Positions 11,611-21,816 of a DNA stretch of 64,000 bases are shown piece after piece (within the stretch, counting starts at the first letter, position 1; every line of letters begins with the position of its first letter). Source of the stretch: Polytrichum commune (Eukaryota; Streptophyta; Polytrichopsida; Polytrichales; Polytrichaceae); NCBI GenBank assembly GCA_950295325.1, contig OX485805.1:6760501-6824500 (forward strand), given 5' to 3'. The notes below the pieces were generated by a model. The model was given only the letters and a program-made list of their open reading frames with translations. It was not told the origin of the DNA and did no database searches. A program made the position numbers and the translations under genes.

Positions 11611-13229
11611 TCAAATAGACTGCAGAAACCAAGAGAAAGAAATTAGAAAAGTATACCTCCTCATCTTTGCCCTTCAGAGTTGTCTCACTAGATTTGCTGA
11701 AGGGTAAATGCATGGGTCCAAAGGGCGTGTCCACCTCGACGCTCCCTGTCATTGCATACCCAGTGCCCCTTCCTCGTATGATATCCCACAGTGCACCACC
11801 AAAGTCTTTGTGTCGGAATTTGATAGGAACTTGCAAGAATCCAGTGTCATCACCCTTCACGGTGGTTGCTTGCTCAAGATTTGCTTCACCAATGCTGACC
11901 TTGGCAAGTTGAAGATCATACTTGAATGAAATCATCCCTTTCAAAGAAATACCAACACACCAAGTCTTAGATGATATACAAATCAATTGCATCAACTGAT
12001 TCTCTCTAACTAACCAATAACATCTTCAATATACCAATCATCACTATCGGTAGTAACTCTATATGACTGATTAAAGAGGAAGAGGAAACTATTTAACATG
12101 ATATGTAACTTTGTTTGTAAGAACCAAGGATTAGACACTAAATGTGTAGATTGTACCTATGTCAAAGTGATTCATATTCTTGAGGCTTAAATGCAAGGTA
12201 GCAGCTGTCTCTTCCATAGAAAGGTGGTCCCACACCACTTTCTCCAAGTCCACATCTGGCTTGTGAGGAATAGGAATCTCGCCTCTCTTCTCCAAAGGCA
12301 AGGTGAGCCTTCCAAGAACAGGGACATCGGCAACCAATGCCACCTTCAATTCCCACCAGATATACATCACAATCAGATTGGTCAGTTTCATGAAAACTTT
12401 TGTCTAGACTACTGCATCTTATCAAAGAAGAAACAACAAGTTTGATGCAGTTTTCAAGAAACATGATAATCTACATATATGTTCCTGAAAACAGGACAAA
12501 ACCAAAGGAGAGAATCACGGAATTTCAACAACATGGTACTTAGAAAGTGTTTAAATACACAATGATATTATTATTACAAAAACCATCTTTTGTCCTTGAT
12601 TCATGAATGAGCGGATCTAATGCTTAAGTCATGAAGATGTAGGATGGCAGGAAAAATGAAACGACCAAAGCACTTTCAAGTCACCAACTCCTCCTATGAA
12701 TTTATACAATTCCAAACCACAAGAATAGGACCACCTCCAGAATTTGTAAGTCACAAACCTTTACAAGATAAGGAATAATTTGACCCGGCTCAATATCGTC
12801 AAAGGTATCCACAATGTCCTTGTAGATGAGTGTCAGAGGGATCTTGATGGTCTCTGATCCATGAGCATGAACTGTGCCAGCATCTGGAATGGTGCCTGAG
12901 CACAATTTGCGACCATCGCTGGATATGTCATAGATCATATCAAGTAGAGGAATGGGGATGGGGTTGGGGTTAGTGATGAGGACATCAATGATGACTTCGG
13001 CACGCTGTGTGTTGATGACAGGGAGATGGAAGCTTGAGATATCAGCATCAGGTTTTCCCCACCTAAAAGCTCCACCGATAGCCTTGCCAACGTCTTTGAA
13101 AAAACCAAGAACCCCACCTTCATCCTTGTCTTCCCCCTCTCCTTTATGAGAGTTCCTTGTTCCCCTGTCTTCAATATACACTTCCCTGAGGCTTTCCTCC
13201 ACATCCGTGGTGTCTCTCTGATCTTCCAT
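11611..13229 (-). CDS. LEA14-type (LEA group 2, WHy-domain) desiccation-related protein carried by a CACTA element
   Basis: Four exons join in frame: 13229-12759, 12343-12157, 11937-11657 and a 9 nt exon 11619-11611 with the stop, 948 nt or 315 residues in all. All introns are GT-AG. The start MEDQRDTTDVEESL follows an intron-like acceptor upstream. The protein shows two LEA_2/WHy repeats. The first contains EVIIDVLITNPNPIPIPLLD and SSDGRKLCSGTIPDAGTV. The second spans VLGRLTLPLEKRGEIPIP through KDFGGALWDIIRGRGTGY and VDTPFGPMHLP. Length and order match the plant two-domain LEA14-like proteins of about 325 residues. Family members are soluble beta-sandwich proteins linked to drought and desiccation tolerance. 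No frame lesion is visible, which is unusual for a transposon-captured gene. Expression cannot be judged from sequence. Confidence 0.88.
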
Positions 13230-13301
13230 AGTCCCTGAGGTTCCTCTTCTTTTCTTTCCTGCAGTTGAATAACCAATTTGATAAGCACCTACCAAAACCA
13301 C

Positions 13302-13851
13302 AATTAGTTATCATGTTGCATATCCTTCATTTCAACTCAGAGTGACATTGTGTTCTCAGAAGGATGCAAATTTATCCCTCTAACAGCACAATCATCTATA
13401 GATGTAGGTCACTACTGTAAATAGAACTACTCTGTTGGAACAAACTAAGGTATTGGTCACATTTCTGCATCCAGACATGCCAGAAACATCGACAACCTCC
13501 AAACACATCAGGCATGAACTTCCATGTTTGCGTTCAACCGCTACGGTTGAGAATGTAGTTAAAATAAACAATGAAAAAAGCCAATGGAAACTCTCTAATT
13601 CACTTCTAGGGGATTTGAATTATTGTATTTACACACACAGGGTATACAGCTGGAGATGACTACATGCAACTCACAAACGCTACATAGTCTCCAAATAACT
13701 AAGGCGCAAGTTTGAATGAAGATTCACTTTTGTCAGGAATCAGATGATTCTAAGACAAATTTTCAAGAACTTCATGTCGCATGCCAGAGAATCTTACCAA
13801 AATCGCACTCAAACTCTTCTCGAGGGTTACGATGTCGTGTGGCCCTGCTCT
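13302..13851. other. 5' flank of LEA14 inside the CACTA; no gene seen
   Basis: Short frames only (for example plus 13435-13659), without motifs. This stretch probably contains the captured 5' UTR, an upstream intron and possibly the promoter of the LEA14 copy; an acceptor-like 'ctgcag' on the minus strand lies near 13261. Confidence 0.4.
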
Positions 13852-14552
13852 GCTGCTTCTAAGCTCAAATAAGCTCTTAGTTTGAACTTAACCTAAATCA
13901 ATGAACACACAGAGTAAGAAAGCAGCAACACCTCCTCCACACTTACTTTGAGAAATCAGTGGTCCTAGAATTGATTCCATATTGTGTCAACAAGCCGGAG
14001 CTCTGCGCATGTTCCAACATGGTGTCGTCCGACAAAGCAAACTCTAATGCATCGCATTTAGCAGGGGGAGACTGGATTAAGAACCAAGTCGCAATTACAA
14101 ACTTGAAAGAAGCTGCAACACATCCTGACTGGTTGTAGATTTCGCAAAATGTAGTGAAATCAACACTCTACTACACGAAAGGAGGCTCGACTCTTTATCG
14201 TACAGCTGGATTCCACAAAGTAGCCAACTTACAGACGTGGAGAAAGACGCTTTACAACATTACAAATTGGTCGGTGCTCTTGCACCGACCAATTGAAGAA
14301 ACTACAACATTGCAGCCTAAGCTCCGAAGCTCAAATATGCTCGTAATTTGAACTTTACCAATGGCAATGAACACACAGAGTAAGAATAAGCAATAACACC
14401 TACGGACTTGATTTGAAAAACCAATGGTCCTACAGTTGCTTCCACATCCCACAAAGCAAGCTCTACTGCATCGCATTCAACAGGGGAGGGACTGGGTCTA
14501 GAACCAAGTCGCAATTGCAAACCACAAACAAAGCTGCAACACACCCGGACAG
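13852..14552. repeat. Diverged direct duplication (13852-14133 and 14318-14552) inside the CACTA
   Basis: Both halves share, in order, 'aagctcaaataagctc', 'aatgaacacacagagtaagaa', 'gcatcgcatt', 'aaccaagtcgcaatt' and 'gctgcaacac'. Divergence is moderate with several indels, so the duplication is older than the intron duplication at 3.3 kb. A short hairpin-like 'aattggtcggtgc...gcaccgaccaatt' lies at 14265-14294 between the halves. Confidence 0.75.
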
Positions 14553-15335
14553 TATTTATGAAATCATTCGCGTCGTTTTAGACAAATCTATGGAATATAC
14601 CTCAAATTAGTAAAGAAAACCCCAAAAGATGTTCAGCATGTACCCGGTTGGACTTGGACACACTTAAAACCTCGACCAATTAATGCCCAAAAATCCCCCT
14701 AAGCCACTGACCTAGTGGGTACTTTGTGCTTCGAATGAGTCCCAAAAGTCATGGAATCACATTGCCACACCTCTTTCAATATGTTCTCTCAACATCATAT
14801 TATGCGTTCATCAAACTACTTCTTACCTGGTAGCAGAGGTCAACATGATGCGATTCACCAGCCCAATATTGACTTGCAAGTATAAAACTAATTCTTGGAG
14901 ATGATGCTGGACGTGGACTTGTAATATGGCTCCAAGTCATGTGAGATTCACCCAAAAGTGTTGCTTATTAATGAACTCACACCTTGAGTATTGAATAAAA
15001 CATTCATGGATCAGTTACCTACTTGACCGGCAGTCCTCATCTCATACTTTTACAAAACTTCACAATGTAAGCAAACCTAATGTTCGAGGTTAAAACGTAA
15101 GCAAATTTGGAAAGAAAAACCTCAACATCCTTACATCGTGTGGAAGCTTTGCCTTCCGCACCCACCAATCAACAATGATTGTAAAGACAATGTTGAGACT
15201 GGAATTGTCAATGTTGAGACTGGGTTTGTGGAGATGGTCTAGCTTGATGATAACACGATCAAAAGCTTCTTGACTCCAGAAATTACTTTACTTTGAGAAC
15301 ATTTTGGTTCTTGCAGTGAATACAATTGAAGAAGC
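14553..15335. other. CACTA interior with a fragment of an ACCGGTT-type dispersed repeat
   Basis: The stretch 14575-14705 resembles 39385-39500 in the same order (atatacc, aaaccc/aaaccgg, acatgtacccggttggacttg, atgcccaaaaatc). The rest shows no gene. Both copies probably belong to one dispersed repeat family. Confidence 0.5.
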
Positions 15336-15417
15336 TTAGCTTAAACCATTATCCCCAATAACGTCAGAAATGGCAGCCAAGCATATGTACATCTCTAGTA
15401 TGGAGGATGTCAGAAAG

Positions 15418-15822
15418 TTTACCGAATATGGCCCAGCTTTAAAGATGTTGCATAAATTGGCTTTCCAGCCTTCCCTAGAACAAACTCCGTCGACCCTCCA
15501 CCAATATCCACCACCAAGACAGTCTGGTTGTAAACCGGAAGAGCCTGCAGCACTCCCTGATAGATTAAGCAATCCTCTTCCCATGACACGCATCTCAGCA
15601 TTTCGAGTCTGTGCCAAGATTTTAAAGCGCTTCATGGCAGCCAAGGCACGCTCCTCCGCATCCGGAGTGATGACACTCATATCTGGACTGCCGCTGCCAA
15701 GTCGAACATCTTCTTTTCCTGTATCAATAAGCTGAAACCGGCCTTGGTTGTCATCTCGCACAACCATCATGTGGAATGAGTTTGTGCCCATGTCCACAAC
15801 TGCATGCCAGCATCTTCTCCCC
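15418..15822 (-). pseudogene. Ppx/GppA phosphatase fragment captured in the CACTA, frameshifted
   Basis: Read on the minus strand, an acceptor-like 'aaattgcag' near 15823 is followed by HAVVDMGTNSFHMMVV, the N-terminal phosphate-binding segment of the exopolyphosphatase/guanosine pentaphosphatase family (ASKHA fold). Then come GRFQLIDTGKEDVRLGSGS and a helix ending RFKILAQTRNAEMR. The frame then changes and continues with IYQGVLQALPVYNQTVLVVD and IGGGSTEFVLGKAGKP, the second conserved nucleotide-binding segment. About 40 residues normally between the two parts are missing, so an exon or internal segment was lost. The C-terminal half of the enzyme is absent. It is a non-functional captured piece; the frame open to 15336 continues into unrelated sequence. 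Confidence 0.82.
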
Positions 15823-16200
15823 TGCAATTTAGATATGCTCTTCATCAACACACACAAAATAGGGGGAGGAAATGACTCTGTTGTTGCCACCAGTGTGAAT
15901 TATGGTCTTGCTTCATTGAGCTGTGAGTAACAGAGTTTTTTTCTACAGCTTCAACAGGTCCTACATTCTGTGCAACAAGAGGAGATTGCACTCTTCGAAT
16001 GGTTTTCGCAAACAGGGCCCATCATCCCCTGTTTCCAAACCTCCCAAGAGCTTAAACCCTAGAGGAGGCCCCGAGCCCTTAAACCCTAACAAGGGTGCTC
16101 CCGAGGGTGAAGGAGAGAGATGAAATCTCCAACGTCCACGTATGATCTCTATGTATGTTACTTGCCAACATGGCAAGTCATTGAGGTTGGAAGTCGTAGT
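15823..16200. other. CACTA interior right of the Ppx fragment
   Basis: This probably starts in the intron captured with the Ppx fragment. Around 16018-16120 a GC-richer block contains two AAACCCTA words. No gene can be supported. From 16200 the right subterminal repeats begin. Confidence 0.4.
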
Positions 16201-16617
16201 CATTTTTTTGACACGTCACTATTATCGAGAATAATGTTCATTTAATACATTCCTAATTTCCACATCATTGGAGGGACGTAAGTGCCACATCACATATTTG
16301 TGTTATTACTAAGTAATAATATACACGTAGTCGTTAAATCACAACCAGATAATGACTAATAATTAGCCAAGTCATGATATTCTATCCACGTCATACACGA
16401 ATGGATGTAGTGGATGATACATGGTAGACAAAAAAATGAGTATGTTGTACGGTCTTCAACAAAGTTCATCATAAGTCATTTAAATGACTTAACAATGACT
16501 CACATGTTGGCCACGTCACACAAACTGAGTTGGGTAGGCGTCACAGTCGTTTAATGAGTTGTTTAGGACAGCGAGTCATTGATACCATGGTTGGAATGGA
16601 CAAGGTTTCTTGTAGTG
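16201..16617. repeat. CACTA right subterminal repeats and terminal inverted repeat
   Basis: Words like gacacgtcac, cacatcat, aagtcattta and acgtcatac recur, and the element ends with gtttcttgtagtg at 16605-16617, the inverted copy of the left end. Confidence 0.75.
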
Positions 16618-16620
16618 AGG

Positions 16621-17339
16621 GTGGAGCCAGAGGTAAACACCCAAGAGGTGTCAATCATGCGAAGGCATTCCTCTTTAGAGAGAGGTCGCTCAAAAGGCAG
16701 GGCCTCTAACAATTCCTGGCGCCGATTGTCTTCGATCTCTTTCAAGAGTTCATCCACATCCTGCGAGACCTTAGCATCGAATTCGGCCGCGGTGAGGCCC
16801 AGGCGACGATGAATGAAGCGGTAAGGGTCGGGTTCCGGGGCCGTGGCCGCGGTGGCTTTGTAGCGCTCGAATGGCGAGGGTAGGGGCCGGTGAGGGAGCG
16901 TGAAGGTGACTCGATCCGCCGGTAGGTGAGTCGTGATAGGAGGCCTAGGCTGTCCCTCTGAATCTGTACGGCGATTCAGTGATGGGATGTCCCTGCGGCC
17001 AGAGGATGATGGAGGGGAGTGGGGGATCCTCACAGGGGACGAGAACGTTCCAGAAGGCGGCCCTATCGTGTCATCCTCCTCGCACCGAGCGCGGGGTCCG
17101 AATCCACATCGGACCTTTGGCCTGCTTATAGGTCGTGCTCCATAATTCCCAGGTAATCGTGTCCCGTCCACTTGAGCAGATGGAGGGAGGTGGATGGTGG
17201 GAAAGGAAGAAGGTGAATTTTCTTCCTGTGTTGTTGGTGAATCGTCCGCAATCGTGTGAGGTTCGGTGTCGTCCCCTCTGTTGTTTCTGGAAGGGTGTGA
17301 GTTTGCGGGAGCACCGTTTCTTGGGTCGGCTGGTTGCAC
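16621..17339 (-). CDS. Retroposon-borne proline-rich open frame, interrupted by the CACTA
   Basis: On the minus strand an open frame starts at the ATG at 17339 and is rich in Pro, Ser, Arg and Thr (PPSSSGRRDIPSLNRR). It then has a short ordered-looking part (RRLGLTAAEFDAKVSQDVDELL). It runs into the CACTA at 16617. If the CACTA and one AGG are removed, the same frame continues on the other side from about 9792 to a stop at 9692-9690, adding a few tens of codons. That continuity shows the frame was open when the CACTA landed. It has no domain I can name. It may be an ORF1-like nucleic-acid-binding protein, or chance openness of GC-rich sequence. Confidence 0.45.
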
Positions 17340-17361
17340 GTCCTGAGCATGGAGGTATCTG

Positions 17362-17380
17362 ATACTTCTTGTTATACCAT
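17362..17380. repeat. Target-site duplication, right copy (19 bp)
   Basis: Identical to 9374-9392. The host intron resumes here and reaches the acceptor 'ttgcag' at 17423. Confidence 0.9.
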
Positions 17381-17423
17381 TAATGTCATGTGCTAATCCG
17401 CCCTTTTTGATTGATAATTGCAG

Positions 17424-18241
17424 GCATACTGAAGACTCTCACGTCAAGACCAACTTTGTTCACACCCTTTTTAGGATTCAAAAGTATGGTCTTATGCCAA
17501 TCGAACATTATCAAGACATATTGACTCCATCAGAGATGAAGAGGTGCAAGAGAACTCAAAATGCCAAAAAAACTTGGTACACATTGAATCTTCAAGTATT
17601 CACGAACTTCATCTTCCGGGTATGATCTCTATAATATGTACTACATTGTTTTAATCACTAACATATTGTCATTATCTAAAATCAAATGATCACCTAGGTT
17701 ACAGTATACTTGGATGACTAACTAAGTCTACCCCTGTGCAGCATGAACTTGGACTTGCTGCAGATGAGGGTGTCCGACAACTTGTGGAGCAATCAGATGT
17801 AGAAGTGTCCGCCGCTGAAAAAGCAACCGCTATGAAAGTTGCTACAAAGAAAAGAGCCAAGGCACTTCATAAGAAAATGTCGAAACTAGTTGCTCTGGCA
17901 AACCCGGACTTGACGGATGGATGGCTTCGAGAGGTATAAACTCTACTCTACAAGCACATTTTTCAATCTTCATGTTCTTTAATGACCCCTGAGATTCTAA
18001 TAAATAGCTATATGTTTCACAGATTGGACGTCACTATACTCTTAACTCAATTACACCCGAGCTCAATATGAAGAAATTGCAGTTGATCGTTACTGCAAAA
18101 GCATCGGCCGCTTCTAAGGTTAAATGGTTGGAATATTTAAACTCCTCTGCATCTACACGTGAGGCCCGCAAACTGCCCCCTAAGCCCACCAACGAGGAGA
18201 AACTGGGTGCATTTCTAGCTAAGGCGTGCTTTTGGGCCGGA
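17424..18241 (+). CDS. Middle exons of the ParB-like/methyltransferase gene
   Basis: Three exons (17424-17619, 17742-17933, 18023-18241) have good splice sites and compatible phases. They encode a helix-rich region, starting HTEDSHVKTNFVHTLFRIQK, then a Lys/Ala-rich segment (KKRAKALHKKMSKLVALA) and a final part ending AFLAKACFWAG. The first part directly continues the ParB-like exon across the 8 kb intron. I do not recognise a named domain. The position after a ParB-like motif would fit the helical DNA-binding part of ParB proteins, but no helix-turn-helix signature is clear. No frame lesion is seen in these exons. Confidence 0.6.
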
Positions 18242-18279
18242 GTGAGTTAATACTTCCCAATCAATTCGTTTAATTTGTT

Positions 18280-21200
18280 TGTCTTGAGGCCTGAAAACTG
18301 TTTGGGTTATATGTTGCTTAGGTTGTGATAAGGCCTGAAATCAAATTTCTGACATTAAGATTTGGTCAACAAGGGTCTTAAGTGGGCTGAACTAAATGTG
18401 AAATCAATTGGGATAGATGTTGCTATGGTTGTGATTAGGCTTGAATGTGATATAAGTGTGAACTGAGTTTGGGATATTTTTTGCTTAGCTTGTGATGATG
18501 CCCGACAGCTGATTTCAGTGTGAAGTGAGTGATGGATAGCCTTTGGTAAGCTTGTGAATAGGCCTGAATCTGATGTGAGTGAAATTTAAGTGTCATGTTC
18601 TAAAGGTGTTTAGTAGGCCTGGAATCAAATTTCTGATAGTAAGATTTGGTCAATAAGGGGTGTCTCGGTCTTGGACCCTAGACAAGGGTCTTAATTGGGC
18701 TGAAGTAAGTGTGAAATCAATTGGGTAAGATGTTTCTATGGTTGTGATTAGGCTTGAATTTGTTTTAAGTGTCAAGTGAGTTTGGGTTATATGTTGATAA
18801 GGTTGTGATTAGGCCTAAAATCTTATTTAAGTGTCAAGTGTGTTTGGGTTATATGTTGCTTAGGTTGTGATTAAGCCTGAAATCTGGTTTATGTGTCAAG
18901 TTGTTAAGGCTGCTATTAGGCCTGAAATCAAAATTTTGAAAGTCACATTTGTTCAAAAAAGTGTGTCTCGGTCCCGAGACACCCTAGACAAGGGTATTAA
19001 GTGGGCTGACTTCAGTGTGAAATCAATTGGTTTGAAGTTGCTTAGATTGTGATTAGGCCTGAATCTGATTTAAGTGTGAAGTGAGTAGAGGTTATATGTA
19101 GCTTATGTTGTGATTAGGCCTGAATCTGATTTAAGTGTGAAGTGGGTAAGGCTCATATAAAGCCTGAAAGCAAATCTCTTAATGTTAGATTTGTTCAATA
19201 TAGTGTGTCTCGGTCCCGAGACACCCTAGGCAAGGGTATTAAGTGGGCTGACTTAAGTGTGAAATCAATTGGGTTATAAGTTGATAAGGTTGTGATTAGG
19301 CCTGAATCTGATTTAAGTGTGAAGTAAATTTGGGTTATATGTTGCTTAGGTTGTGATTAGGCCTGAAATCTGATTTAAGTTTGAAGTTGTTAAGGCTGAC
19401 ATAAGGCCTGAAATCAAATTTCTGGAAGTCATCTTTGTTCGAAAAAGTGTGTCTCGGTCCCGAGACACCCTGGACAAGGTCTTAACTGAGCTGAATTATG
19501 TGTGAAATCAGTTAGGGTAGGATGTTGGTAAGGTCTTTGTTAGGCCTGAAATCAACCTTAAGTGTCAAGTGAGTTTGAATTGGATGTTGTTAATAATGTC
19601 ATTAGGCCTTAAATCTGATTTAAGTGTGAAGTTGGAAATGCTGATATAAGGCCTGAAATCAAATTTCCCAAAGTTAGGTCTGTTCAAAATAGTATGTCTC
19701 GGTCCCGAGACACCCTAGACAAGGGTATTAAGTGGGCTGACTTCGGTGTGATATCAATTGGGTTAGAAGTTGATAAGGTTGTGATTATGCCTGAATCTGA
19801 TTTAAGTGTGAAGTGAACTTTGGTTATATGTTGCTTAGGTTGTGATTAGGCATGAAATCTGATTTAAGGGTCAAGTGAGTTTGGGTTATATGTTGCTTAG
19901 GTTGTGATTAGGCCTGAAATCTGATTTAAGTTTGAAGTTGTTAAGGCTGACATAAGGCCTGGAATGAAATTTCTGGAATTCAGCTTTGTTCATAAAAGTG
20001 TGTCTCGGTCCCGAGACACCCTAGACAAGGGTCTTATGTGGGCTGAATTAAGTGTGAAGTGATTTCAGATTAGAAGTTGATAAGGTTTTGATTAGGCGTG
20101 AATATGATATAAGTGTGAAGTGAGGTTGGGTTATATGTTGCTTAGGTTGTGTTTAGGCCTGAAATTTGAATTGTTCAAAATAGTGTGTCTCGGTCCCGAG
20201 ACACCCTGGACAAGGTATTAATTGGGCTGAATTATGTGTGAAATCAGTTAGGGTAGGATGTTGGTAAGGTATTTGTTAGGCCTGAAATCATCCTTAAGTG
20301 TGAAGTGAGTTTGAATTGGATGTTGGTAATAATGTCATTAGGCCTGAAATCTGATTTAAGTGTGAAGTTGGTAAAGCCGATATAACACCTGAAATCAAAT
20401 TTTTGAGAGTCACATCTGTTCAAAATAGTGTGTCTCGGTCCCGAGACACCCTTGACAAGGGTATTAAGTGGGCTGAATTAAGTGTGAAATCAATTGGGTT
20501 AGAAGTTGATAAGGTTGTGATTAGGCCTGAATCTGATTTAAGTGTGAAGTGAGTTTGGGTTATATGTAGTTTAGGTTGTGATTAGGCCTAAAATTGGATT
20601 TAAGTTTGAAGTAGGTAAAGCTGATATAAGGCCTGAAATCAAATTTTTGAAAATCACATTTGTTCAAAAAAGTGTGTCTCGGTCCCGAGACACCCTAGAC
20701 AAGGGTATTAAGTGGGCTGACTTAAGTGTGAGATCAATTGGGTTAGAAGTCGATAAGGTTGTGATTAGGCCTGAATCTGATTTAAGTGTGAAGTGAGTTT
20801 GGGTTATATGTAGCTTAGGTTGTGATTAGGCCTAAAATCTGATTTAAGTTTGAAGTAGGTAAAGCTGATATAAGGCCTGAAATCAAATTTTTGAAAATCA
20901 CATTTGTTCAAAAAAGTGTGTCTCGGTCCTGAGACACCCTAGACAAGGGTATTAAGTGGGCTGACTTAAGTGTGAGATCAATTGGGTTAGAAGTCGATAA
21001 GGTTGTGATTAGGCCTGAAATCTAATTTAAGTTTGAAGTTGTTAAGGCTCATTTAAGGCCTGAAATCAAATCTCTTAATATTAGCTTTATTCAAAATAGT
21101 GTGTCTCGGTCCCGAGACACCCTTGAGAAGGGTATTAAGTGGGCTGACTTAAGTGTGAAATCAATTGGGTTATAATTTGATAAGGTTGTGATTAGGCTTG

Positions 21201-21760
21201 AATCTGATTTAAGTGTGAAGTGAGTTTGGGTTATATGTTTCATAGGTTGTGATTAGGCCTGAAATTTGAATTGTTCAAAATATTGTGTCTCGGTCCCGAG
21301 ACACCCTGGACAAGGTCTTAACTGGGCTGAATTATGTGTGAAATCAGTTAGGGTAGGATGTTGGTAAGGTATTTGTTAGGCCTGAAATCAACCTTAAGTG
21401 TGAAGTGAGTTTGAATTGGATTTTGGTAATAATGTCGTTAGGCCTGAAATCAGATTTGAGTGTGAAGTTGGAAACGCTGATATAACGCCTGAAATCAAAT
21501 TTCCGAAAGTTAAGTTTGTTCAAAAAAGTGTGTCTTGCTCCCTAGATACCCTAGACAAGGGTATTAAGTGGGCTGACTTAAGTGTGAAAGCAATTGGGTT
21601 AGAAGTTGATAAGGTTGTGATTAGGCCTGAATCTGATTTAAGTGTGAAGTGAGTTTGGGTTATATGTTTCTTAGGTTGTGATTGGGCCTGAAATCATATT
21701 TGATTTTGAATTTAGTTCAGGCTAAATGTTACTTAGGTTGTGATTAGGCCTCAGCTGAAT
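18280..21760. repeat. Intronic repeat array 2: ~61 bp module, 244 bp higher-order unit, palindromes
   Basis: This is the same module as array 1, filling the intron between the exons ending 18241 and starting 21817. Palindrome starts lie at 18964, 19206, 19450, 19695, 20001, 20186, 20431, 20675, 20919, 21102 and 21286, with degenerate ones near 18657 and 21530. Intervals are about 183, 244 and 306 bp, that is 3, 4 and 5 modules of about 61 bp. The usual neighbourhood is 'gttcaaaatagtg' before and 'ccctagacaagggtattaagtgggctga' after the palindrome. Neighbouring units are often more alike than distant ones, as in tandem expansion. Open frames inside it (for example 20578-20796) are repeat shadows. 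Confidence 0.9.
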
Positions 21761-21816
21761 TGTGCATATGCGGTTATTTGAATTCGGGGAGCTTCTATTA
21801 TATTTTCTTTCCACAG

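Larger units (their letters stand above)
9793..16617. mobile_element. CACTA (En/Spm) transposon, 6825 bp, gene-carrying and non-autonomous
   Basis: The left end is CACTACTAGAAAA and the right end, reversed, is CACTACAAGAAAC, the classic CACTA terminal inverted repeat. A 3 bp target duplication AGG lies outside each end (9790-9792 and 16618-16620), as expected for this superfamily. Subterminal DNA is full of short ACGTGGCAT/CACGTCA-like words in both orientations. No transposase (TNPA/TNPD-like) frame is seen. Instead the interior carries a LEA14 gene and a Ppx/GppA fragment, so it looks like a transduplicating element moved by a partner. Removing it and one AGG restores the open frame of the outer retroposon, which gives the insertion order. 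Confidence 0.9.
9393..17361 (-). mobile_element. Retroposon (probably LINE-type, non-autonomous) split by a CACTA element
   Basis: Exact 19 bp duplications bound this insertion. Without the nested CACTA it is about 1.1 kb. It is GC-rich compared with the host intron and reads on the minus strand: an open frame starts near 17339, and the far end (9393-9440) is T-rich on that strand, like a plant LINE 3' end, though without a clean poly(A). No reverse transcriptase or endonuclease is present, so it must have depended on another element. It sits in an intron of the ParB-like gene, between the donor at 9335 and the acceptor at 17423, and so need not disrupt it. LINE origin is inference from the long duplication and the end composition. 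Confidence 0.65.

Noticed and set aside
15370-15735. Plus-strand 121-codon frame over the Ppx fragment
   Set aside because: Antisense of recognisable Ppx/GppA sequence.
6741-21760. CRISPR-like look of regularly spaced palindromes
   Set aside because: The whole 61 bp module repeats, spacers are not unique, the host is a plant nuclear genome and no cas gene is present.
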